This document shows, one piece after another, positions 34,342 to 42,350 of a DNA stretch of 64,000 nucleotides. Every line of letters begins with the position of its first letter. Within the stretch, counting starts at the first letter, position 1. The DNA lies in assembly GCA_938007935.1 (NCBI GenBank), contig CALLMD010000022.1:30301-94300 (forward strand), in the 5' to 3' direction. The position numbers and the translations under genes are program-made. The notes beneath the pieces are model-generated. The model was not told the DNA's origin. It made no database searches and saw only the letters and a list, made by a program, of their open reading frames with translations. The stretch is from an uncultured Hellea sp. (lineage in GTDB: Bacteria; Pseudomonadota; Alphaproteobacteria; Caulobacterales; Maricaulaceae).

Positions 34342-34890
34342 ATGAACGACGATAACGACACCAAACTGCCCAAGCCCAAGACAGGCGGCTGGAACACAGC
34401 GCCAGACTATACACCACAAGGCCCGATATGGCCGTTTATGGTGTTTACCGCTTTTATGATTATAGCTATCGGTTTCATGGTCTTTAATCACAATTCGACG
34501 ACTCAGGCTGATACGGTCAAACTAGATGCAATAACGTCAATCTATTGGAGCGATGCAGATAGCGGACGAATCAACGGTTCTCTCAAATTCAGATTGAACG
34601 GAATAGACGCGCCCGAAACTGGTGGCGTTGGCGCTGCAATCGGTGGGTCTATGTGCGAGCTGGAGCGAGAGCGAGGCTATGAAGCAAAAGAATGGATCGT
34701 GAAGTTTACCCGTGATGTAGAGCTGTCCATTGCCGAAGAATACGGCCTAGATAAATATGATCGTCTTGTGATTGATTTAAGCGCCGCTGGCGTCGATGTA
34801 GGCAGCGCTGGAATAGCAGCGGGGCTATTGAAGCCTTGGCCTCACAAGGGGCGTAGGGCGTTATCCAAGAAGCCTGAGTGGTGTAATTAA
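34342..34890 (+). CDS. Membrane-anchored thermonuclease-like (SNase) protein
   Basis: A 182-residue protein with one membrane helix at about 30-48, so the domain probably faces the periplasm. The C-terminal SNase fold has FRLNGIDAPETGG (equivalents of nuclease Arg35 and Glu43), a short Cys-containing insertion, and DKYDRLVIDLS (Arg87 equivalent), followed by GIAAGLLKPW. All three catalytic-type residues are present, so it may cleave DNA or RNA at the cell surface. It is the last gene before the right end of the element. Confidence 0.75.
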   Translation: MNDDNDTKLPKPKTGGWNTAPDYTPQGPIWPFMVFTAFMIIAIGFMVFNHNSTTQADTVKLDAITSIYWSDADSGRINGSLKFRLNGIDAPETGGVGAAIGGSMCELERERGYEAKEWIVKFTRDVELSIAEEYGLDKYDRLVIDLSAAGVDVGSAGIAAGLLKPWPHKGRRALSKKPEWCN

Positions 34891-34943
34891 CTGCGCGTGA
34901 TTGTTAGCCAAATTACTTGGCAAAATGGTTGTTTTTTATCTAT

Positions 34944-34966
34944 TATTAGGACGAATATTAGGACGC
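34944..34966 (+). repeat. Right copy of the 23-bp subterminal direct repeat
   Basis: Identical over 23 bases to 29688-29710 and in the same orientation. It lies 53 bp inside the right att core, whereas the left copy is 119 bp inside the left core. Confidence 0.75.
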
Positions 34967-35019
34967 AAACTGACTAATATTAAATTTACATATATATTTC
35001 AGTACTTTATCTAAAAGTT

Positions 35020-35034
35020 GTGGCGGAGATGAAG
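35020..35034 (+). repeat. Right attachment-site core, within tRNA-Ser
   Basis: GTGGCGGAGATGAAG covers the encoded CCA, the discriminator and the acceptor-stem 3' strand of the tRNA-Ser gene. Integration therefore leaves the tRNA intact. Confidence 0.88.
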
Positions 35035-35111
35035 GGATTCGAACCCTCGATACCCTTTTGAGGTATACTCCCTTAGCAGGGGAGCGCCTTCGACCACTCG
35101 GCCACATCTCC
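35021..35111 (-). tRNA. tRNA-Ser (anticodon GCT)
   Basis: A 91-base type II tRNA read on the minus strand. The acceptor stem GGAGATG pairs with CATCTCC, followed by discriminator G and an encoded CCA. The anticodon stem is CTCCC/GGGAG with loop CTGCTAA, giving anticodon GCT. The long variable arm (ATACC...GGTAT) is diagnostic of serine tRNA. The T-arm is GAGGGTTCGAATCCCTT. It is the integration target of the adjacent element. Confidence 0.96.
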
Positions 35112-35217
35112 GTCGCGGCTACTGCCCTATAAAGAGAGAGTTTTCAAGCGGTTTCAGGTGAAGCTTTCAATTTTTCTTAGGTGAAGCCTACGGAATTTGA
35201 TCAATATTTACGCTAAT

Positions 35218-35862
35218 TTATGGCGTCACCGCATCCGCTTGGTTTTCTGGCGCGGCGTGCTGAAATTCAGCACGTTTTTGACAGGCACTATCAATCATTT
35301 TCAATTTCGGGAATTGGTCCATATCCACGCCGAAGCGTCGTGCATTATAGGCTTGCGGGACGAGGCAGCACTCAAATAACGTGGGCGTATCCGTCATTAA
35401 GAATGGGGTGTCATATGCCTGCGCGATATTTTCAAGGGCTGTGAACCCTTTGGCAATCCAATGCGCTGCCCAGGCTTTGACCTCAGTATCGCCGCAATCA
35501 TGTTCTGCACGTATATATTTAAGGACTGATAGGTTTTGTATCGGCGCTATGTCAGCCGCAATCGTTAGAGAGGCTGCGCGTATTTTGGCACGTGTTACGG
35601 GGTCTTGGGGTAAGAGGCTTGGCGTTGGGTAAGCGTGGTCAAGATAGTCTAAAATTGCCAATGATTGCGTTAGTCTCGTGCCGTCTTCAAGTTCCAAAAC
35701 AGGTACAAAGCCTTGCGGATTTCGAGACAAATGGTCTTCGGATATTTGAACGCCTTCGCGTAAGTTGACGGCGACATGTTTGACTTTAACCCCTTTAAGG
35801 GCAAGTCCAATACGCACACGGTAACTTGCTGAGCTTCTCCAATATCCATAAAGCGTCATCAT
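35218..35862 (-). CDS. maiA: Maleylacetoacetate isomerase (zeta-class GST family)
   Basis: A 214-residue protein with the zeta-GST glutathione motif YGYWRSSASYRVRIGLALKG (the SSxxxR signature) and NPQGFVPVLELEDG, followed by an alpha-helical C-terminal domain. It isomerises maleylacetoacetate to fumarylacetoacetate using glutathione in tyrosine and homogentisate breakdown. It is the last gene of the minus-strand hppD-VOC-FAH-maiA unit, starting 3 bp after the FAH gene. Confidence 0.92.
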   Translation of the reverse strand: MMTLYGYWRSSASYRVRIGLALKGVKVKHVAVNLREGVQISEDHLSRNPQGFVPVLELEDGTRLTQSLAILDYLDHAYPTPSLLPQDPVTRAKIRAASLTIAADIAPIQNLSVLKYIRAEHDCGDTEVKAWAAHWIAKGFTALENIAQAYDTPFLMTDTPTLFECCLVPQAYNARRFGVDMDQFPKLKMIDSACQKRAEFQHAAPENQADAVTP

Positions 35863-35865
35863 GGA

Positions 35866-36885
35866 TTAAGCTTTTGGACCTTCATATTTTTCAACTTTAT
35901 TTTCGATGCGTCCAAAAATTGACCGTCCGTCTTTATCATTCATCTCAATGCCAACGGTGTCCCCAAATCTCATAAAGGGGGTTTTAAACTCACCCGTTTG
36001 GATTTTTTCAATCATCCGGATTTCCGCGATACAAGAATAACCAACGCCGCCATCCTCGATCTTCTTGCCTTCACCGCCCTCAAATTTATTAGAAACTGTA
36101 CCAGAGCCTATGATTGTTCCCGCGCAAAGGTCACGCGTAAGGGCGGCATGGGCGACAAGCTGGGCCATATTAAAGGTCATATCGGTTTTGACATTGGCTT
36201 TGCCAAAGGGCTTCCCATTATAATCGACCAAGAGCGGTAAATCGATTGTTGTGTCTTGCCATAAATCACCAAGCTCATCTGGCGTCACAGCGATAGGCGA
36301 GAAAGCACTAGAGGCTTTTCCTTGAACAAAACCAAAGCCTTTTCGTAACTCATTAGGAATGAGGCCGCGCAATGAGACATCATTGACAAGCATAATAAGC
36401 TTTATGTGATCTGCAGCATCGTGGGCGGACACGCCCATCGGGACGTCATCTGTGATGACCGTCAATTCCGCTTCCATATCGATGCCGTAAGCTTCATCGC
36501 TAGCTAGAATTGCGTCGCGCGGGCCAATGAATGTATCAGACCCGCCTTGATACATAAGAGGGTCAGAATAAAAGCTTTCGGGCACTTCTGCGCCGCGGGC
36601 TTTACGGACAAGTTCAACATGGTTGAGATAAGCCGAGCCATCCATCCAAGCATAGGCGCGGGGTAGGGGGGACTCGCAATCGGTTTGGTCGAAGTCAAAA
36701 CTCTCAACTTGGCCTGCATTGAGGAGTTCATAACGCGCCGCCAATTGCGGGGATACCACATCCCAATCATCTAATGCGGCTTGTAGGGTCGGCGTGATAT
36801 GACTGGCATCAGCTGCCAATTTTAGATCGCGGGACACGACAACAAGTTTGCCGTCACGGCCGTCTTTAAGGGAGGCAAGTTTCAT
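35866..36885 (-). CDS. Fumarylacetoacetate hydrolase (FAH) family protein
   Basis: A 339-residue FAH-fold protein. The metal-site region is FIGPRDAILASDEAYGIDMEAELTVITDDV (positions about 150-180; key residues are the Glu and Asp of the ExE...D metal triad), followed by SLRGLIPNELRKGFGFVQGK and GTIIGSGTVSNKFEGG. It is shorter than classical fumarylacetoacetase and belongs to the bacterial type with an N-terminal beta domain. In this operon it most likely splits fumarylacetoacetate into fumarate and acetoacetate. Genes on both sides follow within 4 bp. Confidence 0.88.
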   Translation of the reverse strand: MKLASLKDGRDGKLVVVSRDLKLAADASHITPTLQAALDDWDVVSPQLAARYELLNAGQVESFDFDQTDCESPLPRAYAWMDGSAYLNHVELVRKARGAEVPESFYSDPLMYQGGSDTFIGPRDAILASDEAYGIDMEAELTVITDDVPMGVSAHDAADHIKLIMLVNDVSLRGLIPNELRKGFGFVQGKASSAFSPIAVTPDELGDLWQDTTIDLPLLVDYNGKPFGKANVKTDMTFNMAQLVAHAALTRDLCAGTIIGSGTVSNKFEGGEGKKIEDGGVGYSCIAEIRMIEKIQTGEFKTPFMRFGDTVGIEMNDKDGRSIFGRIENKVEKYEGPKA

Positions 36886-36888
36886 GTC

Positions 36889-37434
36889 TTAGCTTTCTTC
36901 TTTTATTTTTTCATGAAGCCACGCTGCGTGGCGCGGGGCTTTTTTTGTACTTGACCATTCAGCCAGCATATCATGCGCAACTTCTTTAAGCTGCTGCATT
37001 TGCGCGCTCGTATGGATATTGGCCGCGAGTTCAAGGCGGTGCCCATTCGGGTCAAAGAAATAGATCGATTTAAATATACCGTGATGTGTTGGGCCTAAGA
37101 CATCAATATTTGCCGCTTCAAGACTTGCCTTCGCCGCTAGTAATTCATCTAGGCTTGCGACGCGTAACGCGATATGCTGGACCCATTCGGGGGTATTACG
37201 ATCTCTGTCCATTTCTGGCTGCTCTGGCAGTTCAAAAAAGGCGAGAACATTATTATTTCCGGCATCGAGAAAGATATGCATATAGGGATCATAAGCCCCT
37301 GTACTGGGCACATGATCCTCGGCAATGGCGAGCTGAAAATCCATATTCAGATGCGTCTGGTAAAACTCTACCGTTTCTTTGGCATCATTGCAGCGGTAGG
37401 CCACATGGTGAAATCCGTCAGTTTTGATTGTCAT
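36889..37434 (-). CDS. VOC family protein in the homogentisate operon
   Basis: A 181-residue two-module VOC protein. Likely metal ligands are H10 in FHHVAYRC, E68 in AFFELPE, H87 in VQHIALRV and E135 in HRLELAAN, a His-Glu-His-Glu set like glyoxalase I, or a His-His-Glu subset like extradiol dioxygenases. The start overlaps the hppD stop (ATGA). Position in the tyrosine pathway suggests a role with an aromatic or maleyl intermediate. No canonical homogentisate dioxygenase (HmgA) gene is in the window, and whether this protein takes that step is unknown. Confidence 0.82.
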   Translation of the reverse strand: MTIKTDGFHHVAYRCNDAKETVEFYQTHLNMDFQLAIAEDHVPSTGAYDPYMHIFLDAGNNNVLAFFELPEQPEMDRDRNTPEWVQHIALRVASLDELLAAKASLEAANIDVLGPTHHGIFKSIYFFDPNGHRLELAANIHTSAQMQQLKEVAHDMLAEWSSTKKAPRHAAWLHEKIKEES

Positions 37435-38528
37435 GCCTCTACCTCCAAAACGCCGCGTTCTACTTGGTCACGCTCTATAGATTCAAATAAGGCTTTGAAG
37501 TTACCTTCACCGAAGCCGTCCTTATAATCGCCAACGCGCTGAATGAATTCAAAGAAAACAGGACCAACTTGCGGCTCGGCAAATATTTGCAAGAGCAGTC
37601 TTGGATTACCATTCTCTGTCGTGCCGTCTAGTAAAATACCGCGCGTATTAAGCGCCGCTTCATCGCGGCCATGTCCGGGGAGGCGCTCTGATAGCATTTT
37701 ATAATAGGTTTCAGGTGGAGCCGTCATAAAGGGGACGCCGTTTTGTTTAAGCTTATCCCAGCAGGCCACTAAATCATCACAAATAAGAGCGATATGCTGT
37801 ATGCCTTCGCCGTTAAATTCGCGCAGAAATTCTTCGATTTGACCACCGCCGCTCTTGCCTTCTTCATTGAGAGGAATACGGATTTTACCATCAGGGGCGG
37901 TAAGGGCTTTGGACGTAAGGCCTGTATATTCGCCTTTAATATCAAAATAACGAATTTCTTGGAAATTGAAGAGCTTTTCATAAAAGTCAGCCCAATATGT
38001 CATGCGTCCGCCATAAACATTATGGGTTAGGTGATCGATAAGCTTAAAGCCGCAGCCTTCGGGATGGCGCTTTACGCCTTCTAAATAATCGAAATCTATG
38101 TCGTAAATAGACAGACCCTCTTCGCCCTCATCAGCATAACGGTCGATGAGATAGATGATAGAATTGCCTATCCCGCGAATGCCCGGAATATGGAGCTCCA
38201 TCGGCCCTGTTGCGGTTTGGATAGGCTCTGCGCCTTGCTTAAGTAAATGCGTATAGGCCGTTTGGGCGTTTTTGACTCGAAACCCCATTCCACAAGCGCT
38301 TGGGCCATGTTCGCGGGCAAAGTAAAAGGCGGGGCTATTGGGTTCGTAATTTGTGATTAAGTTTATCCCGCCTTGACGCCAGAGCTCAACATCCTTGGAT
38401 CGATGCCGCGCGATTTTACTAAACCCCATCGTTTCAAAAATGGGTTCTAACATGCCTTTTTCTGGAGCTGAAAATTCAATAAATTCAAAACCGTCTAAGC
38501 CAGCAGGATTTTCAAATAGGTCTGTCAT
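37431..38528 (-). CDS. hppD: 4-Hydroxyphenylpyruvate dioxygenase
   Basis: A 365-residue two-domain VOC-fold dioxygenase. The iron ligands are H166 (LIDHLTHNV), H245 ([11 protein letters not shown]) and E327 (FFEFIQR). The C-terminal helix segment [19 protein letters not shown] matches the lid helix of HPPDs. It converts 4-hydroxyphenylpyruvate to homogentisate with Fe(II) and O2. It is the first gene of the tyrosine catabolic unit, divergent from the MarR gene, with two matching palindromes in between. Confidence 0.95.
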   Translation of the reverse strand: MTDLFENPAGLDGFEFIEFSAPEKGMLEPIFETMGFSKIARHRSKDVELWRQGGINLITNYEPNSPAFYFAREHGPSACGMGFRVKNAQTAYTHLLKQGAEPIQTATGPMELHIPGIRGIGNSIIYLIDRYADEGEEGLSIYDIDFDYLEGVKRHPEGCGFKLIDHLTHNVYGGRMTYWADFYEKLFNFQEIRYFDIKGEYTGLTSKALTAPDGKIRIPLNEEGKSGGGQIEEFLREFNGEGIQHIALICDDLVACWDKLKQNGVPFMTAPPETYYKMLSERLPGHGRDEAALNTRGILLDGTTENGNPRLLLQIFAEPQVGPVFFEFIQRVGDYKDGFGEGNFKALFESIERDQVERGVLEVEA

Positions 38529-38553
38529 AGTCTCTCAAATAGTCATATTATTA

Positions 38554-38567
38554 GTTGTGATTACAAC
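38554..38567. promoter_or_regulatory. Operator palindrome 1 (MarR-type)
   Basis: GTTGTGATTACAAC, a perfect palindrome with outer A/T pairs extending it to 16 bp, 25 bp upstream of the hppD ATG. It shares the pattern GTTG-N6-CAAC with the second site. Confidence 0.7.
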
Positions 38568-38579
38568 TATCTTATTTTT

Positions 38580-38593
38580 GTTGCAATCGCAAC
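38580..38593. promoter_or_regulatory. Operator palindrome 2 (MarR-type)
   Basis: GTTGCAATCGCAAC, 26 bp centre-to-centre from site 1 and 22 bp before the MarR ATG. The two sites probably bind two dimers of the adjacent MarR protein and control both directions. The 26-bp spacing (about 2.5 turns) puts the dimers on opposite faces of the helix. Confidence 0.7.
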
Positions 38594-38615
38594 CTTTTTC
38601 TTGCACCATCTTTTT

Positions 38616-39065
38616 ATGAGTAAAAACACGACCACACATATCGAACTCGGCGCGTTCTGGCCTTACCACGTTATTGTCTTGGCAGATCAGATAAGCCGCC
38701 ATACGGCCAGTATTGCGAAAGCCGAGGCGGGGCTGAATTTAAGTCAGTGGCGCGTTCTCGCCGCCGTAGCCGATAAACAGGGGAGGACAGCAGCGGAGGT
38801 AGCCATGATGACACCTATGGATAAGACAATTGTGAGCCGCGCGGTAAGCTCGCTTATCGATATGGGCGTGATTAATAAGTCTGCGTCTCATGACGATAAG
38901 CGGCGATATTCATTGAGCGTTACACCGCAAGGCACTGATATATATGTAAAAATTACTAAGCATCTTAGTAAGACAATTGATGAAACTCTAGTGAAAAAGT
39001 CTGAACAAAAAAACTTTATCGCCGCGCTTAAAAAGTTCAGTTCTAAAATGAATCAAGTTCTATAA
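38616..39065 (+). CDS. MarR-family regulator of tyrosine catabolism
   Basis: A 149-residue MarR protein from the ATG at 38616; an in-frame ATG at 38601 adds five residues. The winged helix-turn-helix region is LNLSQWRVLAAVADKQGRTAAEVAMM followed by DKTIVSRAVSSLIDMGVI and a wing with DDKRRYSLSVTPQG. The diverging hppD operon and the twin palindromes suggest it represses homogentisate-pathway genes and responds to an aromatic intermediate. It ends with a 6-base tail-to-tail overlap with the ABC ATPase gene. Confidence 0.88.
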   Translation: MSKNTTTHIELGAFWPYHVIVLADQISRHTASIAKAEAGLNLSQWRVLAAVADKQGRTAAEVAMMTPMDKTIVSRAVSSLIDMGVINKSASHDDKRRYSLSVTPQGTDIYVKITKHLSKTIDETLVKKSEQKNFIAALKKFSSKMNQVL

Positions 39066-39821
39066 TGCGCCTTCGATAAGAACTCTCGCGCCTTTTACGC
39101 TCGCGCGTATGCCGTAAATATCGGCGAGTCGTTTTTCTGAAAGTGTTTCATACGGCGAGCCATCCGCGATAATTTTGCCGTTTTTCATCCAGATGATACG
39201 GTCGGCATATTTAGCAGCCAAAGAAATGTCATGCAGCACAACAAGCGCGCCGCCGCCATTCTCCACATAGGCTTTGATAAGGTCCATCACGCGAAATTGA
39301 TGCCGCGGGTCAAGCGCGGCGACTGGCTCGTCTGCGATTAGCAACGGGGCCTCAGCCGCAAAGGCGCGCGCACAATGCATGCGGGCAAGTTCGCCGCCTG
39401 ATAATGTATCAGCGCTACGCGTAGCCAAATGGGTTATATCACAGGCGGCCATAGCGTCATTGACGGCGGTCAGGTCTTTGCCTTTAAGTTTACCTAAATT
39501 TGCCCCATGTGAAAACCGGCCAAGAGCAACGACATCTCTAACCTGATTAGGCCAAGCCAAAGGCCGTATTTGCGGAAGATAAGCTATTTGCTGAGCGCGC
39601 GCGAGCGCAGAGAAATTATGCGTGTCCGCTCCGTTAAGTGACGCCGTGCCAGATGTCAGTTTTTGTAGTCCAAGCGCGGCGCGTAAAAGTGTGGTCTTAC
39701 CCGCGCCATTTGGGCCGAGCACAGCAACAGATTCACTCGGGCCTAATGTGAAACTTGCAGTCTCAAGTAGCGGAATTGTGTCCGCCTTTACGGTGATATC
39801 CTTCGCAACTAAATTAGTCAT
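39060..39821 (-). CDS. ABC transporter ATP-binding protein (FecE/HmuV/BtuD type)
   Basis: A 253-residue ATPase. Walker A is GPNGAGKTTLL, the signature is LSGGELARMHCARAF, Walker B is LLIADEPVAALD, and the H-loop is LVVLHDISLAA. It powers the FecCD-type permease encoded just upstream, with which it overlaps by 8 bases. The ATG at 39821 is preferred over 39881, which would lie deep in the permease gene. The imported ligand (ferric siderophore, heme or cobalamin) is not decided by the sequence. Confidence 0.93.
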   Translation of the reverse strand: MTNLVAKDITVKADTIPLLETASFTLGPSESVAVLGPNGAGKTTLLRAALGLQKLTSGTASLNGADTHNFSALARAQQIAYLPQIRPLAWPNQVRDVVALGRFSHGANLGKLKGKDLTAVNDAMAACDITHLATRSADTLSGGELARMHCARAFAAEAPLLIADEPVAALDPRHQFRVMDLIKAYVENGGGALVVLHDISLAAKYADRIIWMKNGKIIADGSPYETLSEKRLADIYGIRASVKGARVLIEGAL

Positions 39822-40806
39822 GAGAAGCCCGTCTCTGCATAGCAATCCAGACAAAGGCGGGCGCGCCAATAATGGCGGCAACGACGCCCAGTTTTAATTC
39901 CGACTGGGTGGGTAATAAACGTACGCCAATATCAGCCAATACAAGAAATAGCCCCGCTAAAAGCGCAGAGGGCAGGATAGAGCGCGCTGGGTCATGATTA
40001 ACAAAGGGCCTAATAACATGGGGGGCGACTATGCCGACAAAGCCGATCGCGCCGGCCAAAGCCACGGATGCACCTGTTGCAAGGCCTGCGCCCAAAACCA
40101 CCCATATGCGCTGATGTTTCAAATTAAGACCAATACCGCTAGCGGCTTCTTCTCCAAGTGTCAGCGCGCTCAGCCCGCGCCTTGTCGCGAATAAAATTGC
40201 AAAGCCTAGCGCCATGAATGGGCCCGCAAAGGCGATTTCATTAAAACCGCGATTGCTCACAGAGCCGAGCATCCAGTTAATCATGTCTGATAGTGAAAAT
40301 GGGTTCGGCGCAAAATTCATAAGCAGGCTCATCGCGGCCCCAGCAAAGCTGGATAGGCCCACGCCGATTAAAATCAGTGTCACGACAGATTGAGTTCTAA
40401 TTGCAGCAAGGGCGATTAAGGTGGTGGCTATAACCGCGCCGAAAATTGCGGCGACTGGGAGTGCCCACGGGCTGATACTCGTAAGCCCGTAATAAAGCGC
40501 AAAGGTCGCGCCCAAAACGGCTGATGCCGAGACCCCTAATACGCCGGGTTCGGCTAGCGGGTTGCGCAGGAGCCCTTGTAAAGCGGCCCCGCTCGCCCCG
40601 AGAGCTGCGCCGACCAAGAAGGCGGCAAAGGCGCGCGGGAGCCGAATTTGCCAGATAATGAGCGTATCGCCTGAGCCGGCTTGGCCTATTATCGCCGAGA
40701 CGACGCGCGTAAAGCTCATAGACGTCGCCCCAAGAAAGCAAGCTGCAAATAGGCTCGCAAAACACGCAGCTAACAGTCCGATGACCAATTTATAATCAGA
40801 GGTCAT
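39814..40806 (-). CDS. FecCD-family ABC transporter permease
   Basis: A 330-residue protein with about ten membrane helices and the family signature LPRAFAAFLVGAALGASGAA, plus GLLRNPLAEPGVLGVSA and the ATPase-contact EAASGIGLNLKHQ region. It forms the import channel for iron chelates, heme or vitamin B12. The ATG at 40806 is preferred because an AGAGG SD precedes it; another ATG at 40821 is open. It overlaps the binding-protein gene by 11 bases. Confidence 0.92.
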   Translation of the reverse strand: MTSDYKLVIGLLAACFASLFAACFLGATSMSFTRVVSAIIGQAGSGDTLIIWQIRLPRAFAAFLVGAALGASGAALQGLLRNPLAEPGVLGVSASAVLGATFALYYGLTSISPWALPVAAIFGAVIATTLIALAAIRTQSVVTLILIGVGLSSFAGAAMSLLMNFAPNPFSLSDMINWMLGSVSNRGFNEIAFAGPFMALGFAILFATRRGLSALTLGEEAASGIGLNLKHQRIWVVLGAGLATGASVALAGAIGFVGIVAPHVIRPFVNHDPARSILPSALLAGLFLVLADIGVRLLPTQSELKLGVVAAIIGAPAFVWIAMQRRASHD

Positions 40807-41650
40807 TTTTTGCCTCTTCATAATTTGCCAAGGCTTCTATGGCGTCCATCAAGAACCATCCGCTGCAAGATGTCCATGCTCCTTGCAGCTCTACGCTTGG
40901 TCTGTCTATTAGCTGTTTCTTCGCGATGGGATGTCCCATGGCACTCCAGAAATCTTTATTGTTTTCGGAGCTTTCAAAAAAAGCCGCAGCGACTAGGTCT
41001 GGCTCTTCAGTGACAAGGCGTTCAAGAGGAAGAGGGCGCCAGCCAGACTGTTTTTGAAAATTATCAAGTCCTGCGGCTAAGATCATTTCATGAATAAGGG
41101 AACCTTCACCGCTCGTGACACCCGTCGGGGTCATATATAGCGCCTCTTTTTTAGAGCTTGGCATAGATTTGATGGCCTTAAGTTTCGCGTTCATATCCGA
41201 GACAATTGCTTCGCCTTTTTTGGGTTCACCTAGTTTTTCTGCCATATCAAGCGTGAGCGTTTTTATGCCCTCTATATCCCCAGCCCAGCCTACATTAAGG
41301 ACCGGAACACCTGCGCGCTCAAAGAATGCGGCTGCGTTGGGCCCGCCGCCATAAGACCGGACAATCAGGTCAGGCTGCAGGACTAAAACGTCTTCTGCGG
41401 TTGGTCTTACGCTTGGAATGCCTATGGCGCTCTCCCGCATATAGGAAAATGACTTTTCTGCATCTGGCGAGAGGGCCAGAATACGCTCTGGGTCTATCAT
41501 CTTTAAGACAAATTGATCTGCGCAGAAGTCAAGACTAACAATCCGCATAGGTTTTTTGGGAATTAGAGGCAGGCTCGTGCTCTGCGGCGCGCAGGCACAT
41601 AGCCATAAAAAGCTGATGATCAGAGCTTGTTTAATTTGGCCTCGCCTCAT
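40796..41650 (-). CDS. Periplasmic substrate-binding protein of the FecCD-type transporter
   Basis: A 284-residue class III binding protein with a signal sequence ending in WLCACAPQS, possibly a lipobox (LCAC). The mature part opens RIVSLDFCADQFVLKMI, then ILALSPDAEKSFSYMRE, RPTAEDVLVLQPDLIVR and later GEGSLIHEMILAAGLDN, the layout of BtuF/FecB-like proteins. Binding-site residues do not reveal the ligand. Start choice between 41668 and 41650 is uncertain. No cobalamin-riboswitch-like conserved boxes were noticed upstream. Confidence 0.88.
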   Translation of the reverse strand: MRRGQIKQALIISFLWLCACAPQSTSLPLIPKKPMRIVSLDFCADQFVLKMIDPERILALSPDAEKSFSYMRESAIGIPSVRPTAEDVLVLQPDLIVRSYGGGPNAAAFFERAGVPVLNVGWAGDIEGIKTLTLDMAEKLGEPKKGEAIVSDMNAKLKAIKSMPSSKKEALYMTPTGVTSGEGSLIHEMILAAGLDNFQKQSGWRPLPLERLVTEEPDLVAAAFFESSENNKDFWSAMGHPIAKKQLIDRPSVELQGAWTSCSGWFLMDAIEALANYEEAKNDL

Positions 41651-41791
41651 GCCAAAGTCGTTAGGCATAGAGACAGAATGAGTAAAGGGATTTGTCTCAA
41701 TGGAGATATTTTTCTTAACGCTTTGCTAACCATAATCATCTTATCCCCGAATCACGGGCCATTCATATTTTGCGCTTATGGGGAGCTGTGT

Positions 41792-42178
41792 ATGGATAAT
41801 TTAGTTAAAGCCGCAGACTGGGATAATATGCTCAAGCTGCTAATGTTAACAATGCTGTCTGATGGCCGCGTTTATGAACGACAAGCCGATACTTTTGTGA
41901 ATGCCTCAATGAATCTACGCAGCCAATTTCTCGTTCCGGGTATGCAAACTCGCCGCATGAGCTTGGAGTGGTATATCAAGCACAGAGATGAGCTGACAGA
42001 TATGCAAACGGGTGAGACCTTTGAGGCTGATGTGATAAAGTTGATAGATAGCCTTGATACTGTGCCAGATAAAAAACCACTTCTCCGTGCCTTGAAAAAC
42101 CTGGCGCGTCCTGAACTCGGCCGAAAAGGCTGCACCGAGGGAATCATAGCTAAATCTCGTGAAAGATGGGGTGCCTAA
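41792..42178 (+). CDS. TerB-like small protein
   Basis: A 128-residue soluble helical protein starting at an ATG preceded by GGGGAG. The N-terminal block LLMLTMLSDGRVYERQADTF resembles the TerB-like metal-binding helical fold (LxxLxxADGxxxxxE), and a basic C-terminal tail follows. Its function is unknown; homologues are usually called TerB family only by fold. A longer frame from 41627 runs into the promoter region of the divergent transporter genes and is not supported. A hairpin lies just downstream. Confidence 0.65.
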   Translation: MDNLVKAADWDNMLKLLMLTMLSDGRVYERQADTFVNASMNLRSQFLVPGMQTRRMSLEWYIKHRDELTDMQTGETFEADVIKLIDSLDTVPDKKPLLRALKNLARPELGRKGCTEGIIAKSRERWGA

Positions 42179-42184
42179 CCCGAA

Positions 42185-42204
42185 ATAGCCGTTTGGATGG
42201 CTAT
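42185..42204 (+). terminator. Hairpin after the TerB-like gene
   Basis: ATAGCC and GGCTAT pair over 6 bp around an 8-base loop, followed by AAAATCTT. The stem is short and the T-run is poor, so this is only a weak terminator candidate. Confidence 0.3.
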
Positions 42205-42257
42205 AAAATCTTGCTATTATTGCTGAAACGTGGAGGCCCGAACCTATGCGGTACGCT

Positions 42258-42290
42258 GTTATTAAATAGGCAATGTTATTAATAGGCAAT
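42258..42290 (+). repeat. Tandem direct repeat upstream of the spmX promoter
   Basis: GTTATTAAATAGGCAAT is followed immediately by GTTATTAATAGGCAAT, differing by one A. The pair ends about 60 bp before the sigma-54-like promoter, the distance at which enhancer-binding activators such as TacA/NtrC types sit. The two units are 17 bp apart, not one helical turn. Confidence 0.6.
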
Positions 42291-42350
42291 TTACCATAAT
42301 CCGTATCTGTTAAACTTATCCTTGGGAAAATAACGCCCGCCTATTCCCCT

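Larger units (their letters stand above)
29554..35034. mobile_element. Integrative element in tRNA-Ser(GCT), about 5.5 kb
   Basis: The 15-bp sequence GTGGCGGAGATGAAG occurs at 29554-29568 and again at 35020-35034, where it covers the 3' end of an intact tRNA-Ser gene on the minus strand. Between the copies are a tyrosine integrase, an AlpA-like regulator, several unrecognised genes and two cargo-like genes. Identical 23-bp repeats lie inside both ends. Together these show site-specific integration at the tRNA 3' end. No capsid, conjugation or terminase gene is visible, so it resembles a small satellite or integrative mobilisable island. The integrase gene is at the end far from the intact tRNA, the less common arrangement. 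Confidence 0.9.

Noticed and set aside
41715..41730. CtrA-like site TTAA-N7-CTAAC upstream of the TerB-like gene
   Set aside because: The second half-site has a mismatch and a single such match in 64 kb is expected by chance.
41651..41791. Cobalamin riboswitch upstream of the FecCD-type transporter
   Set aside because: None of the conserved boxes or the expected length is visible, so the ligand stays open.
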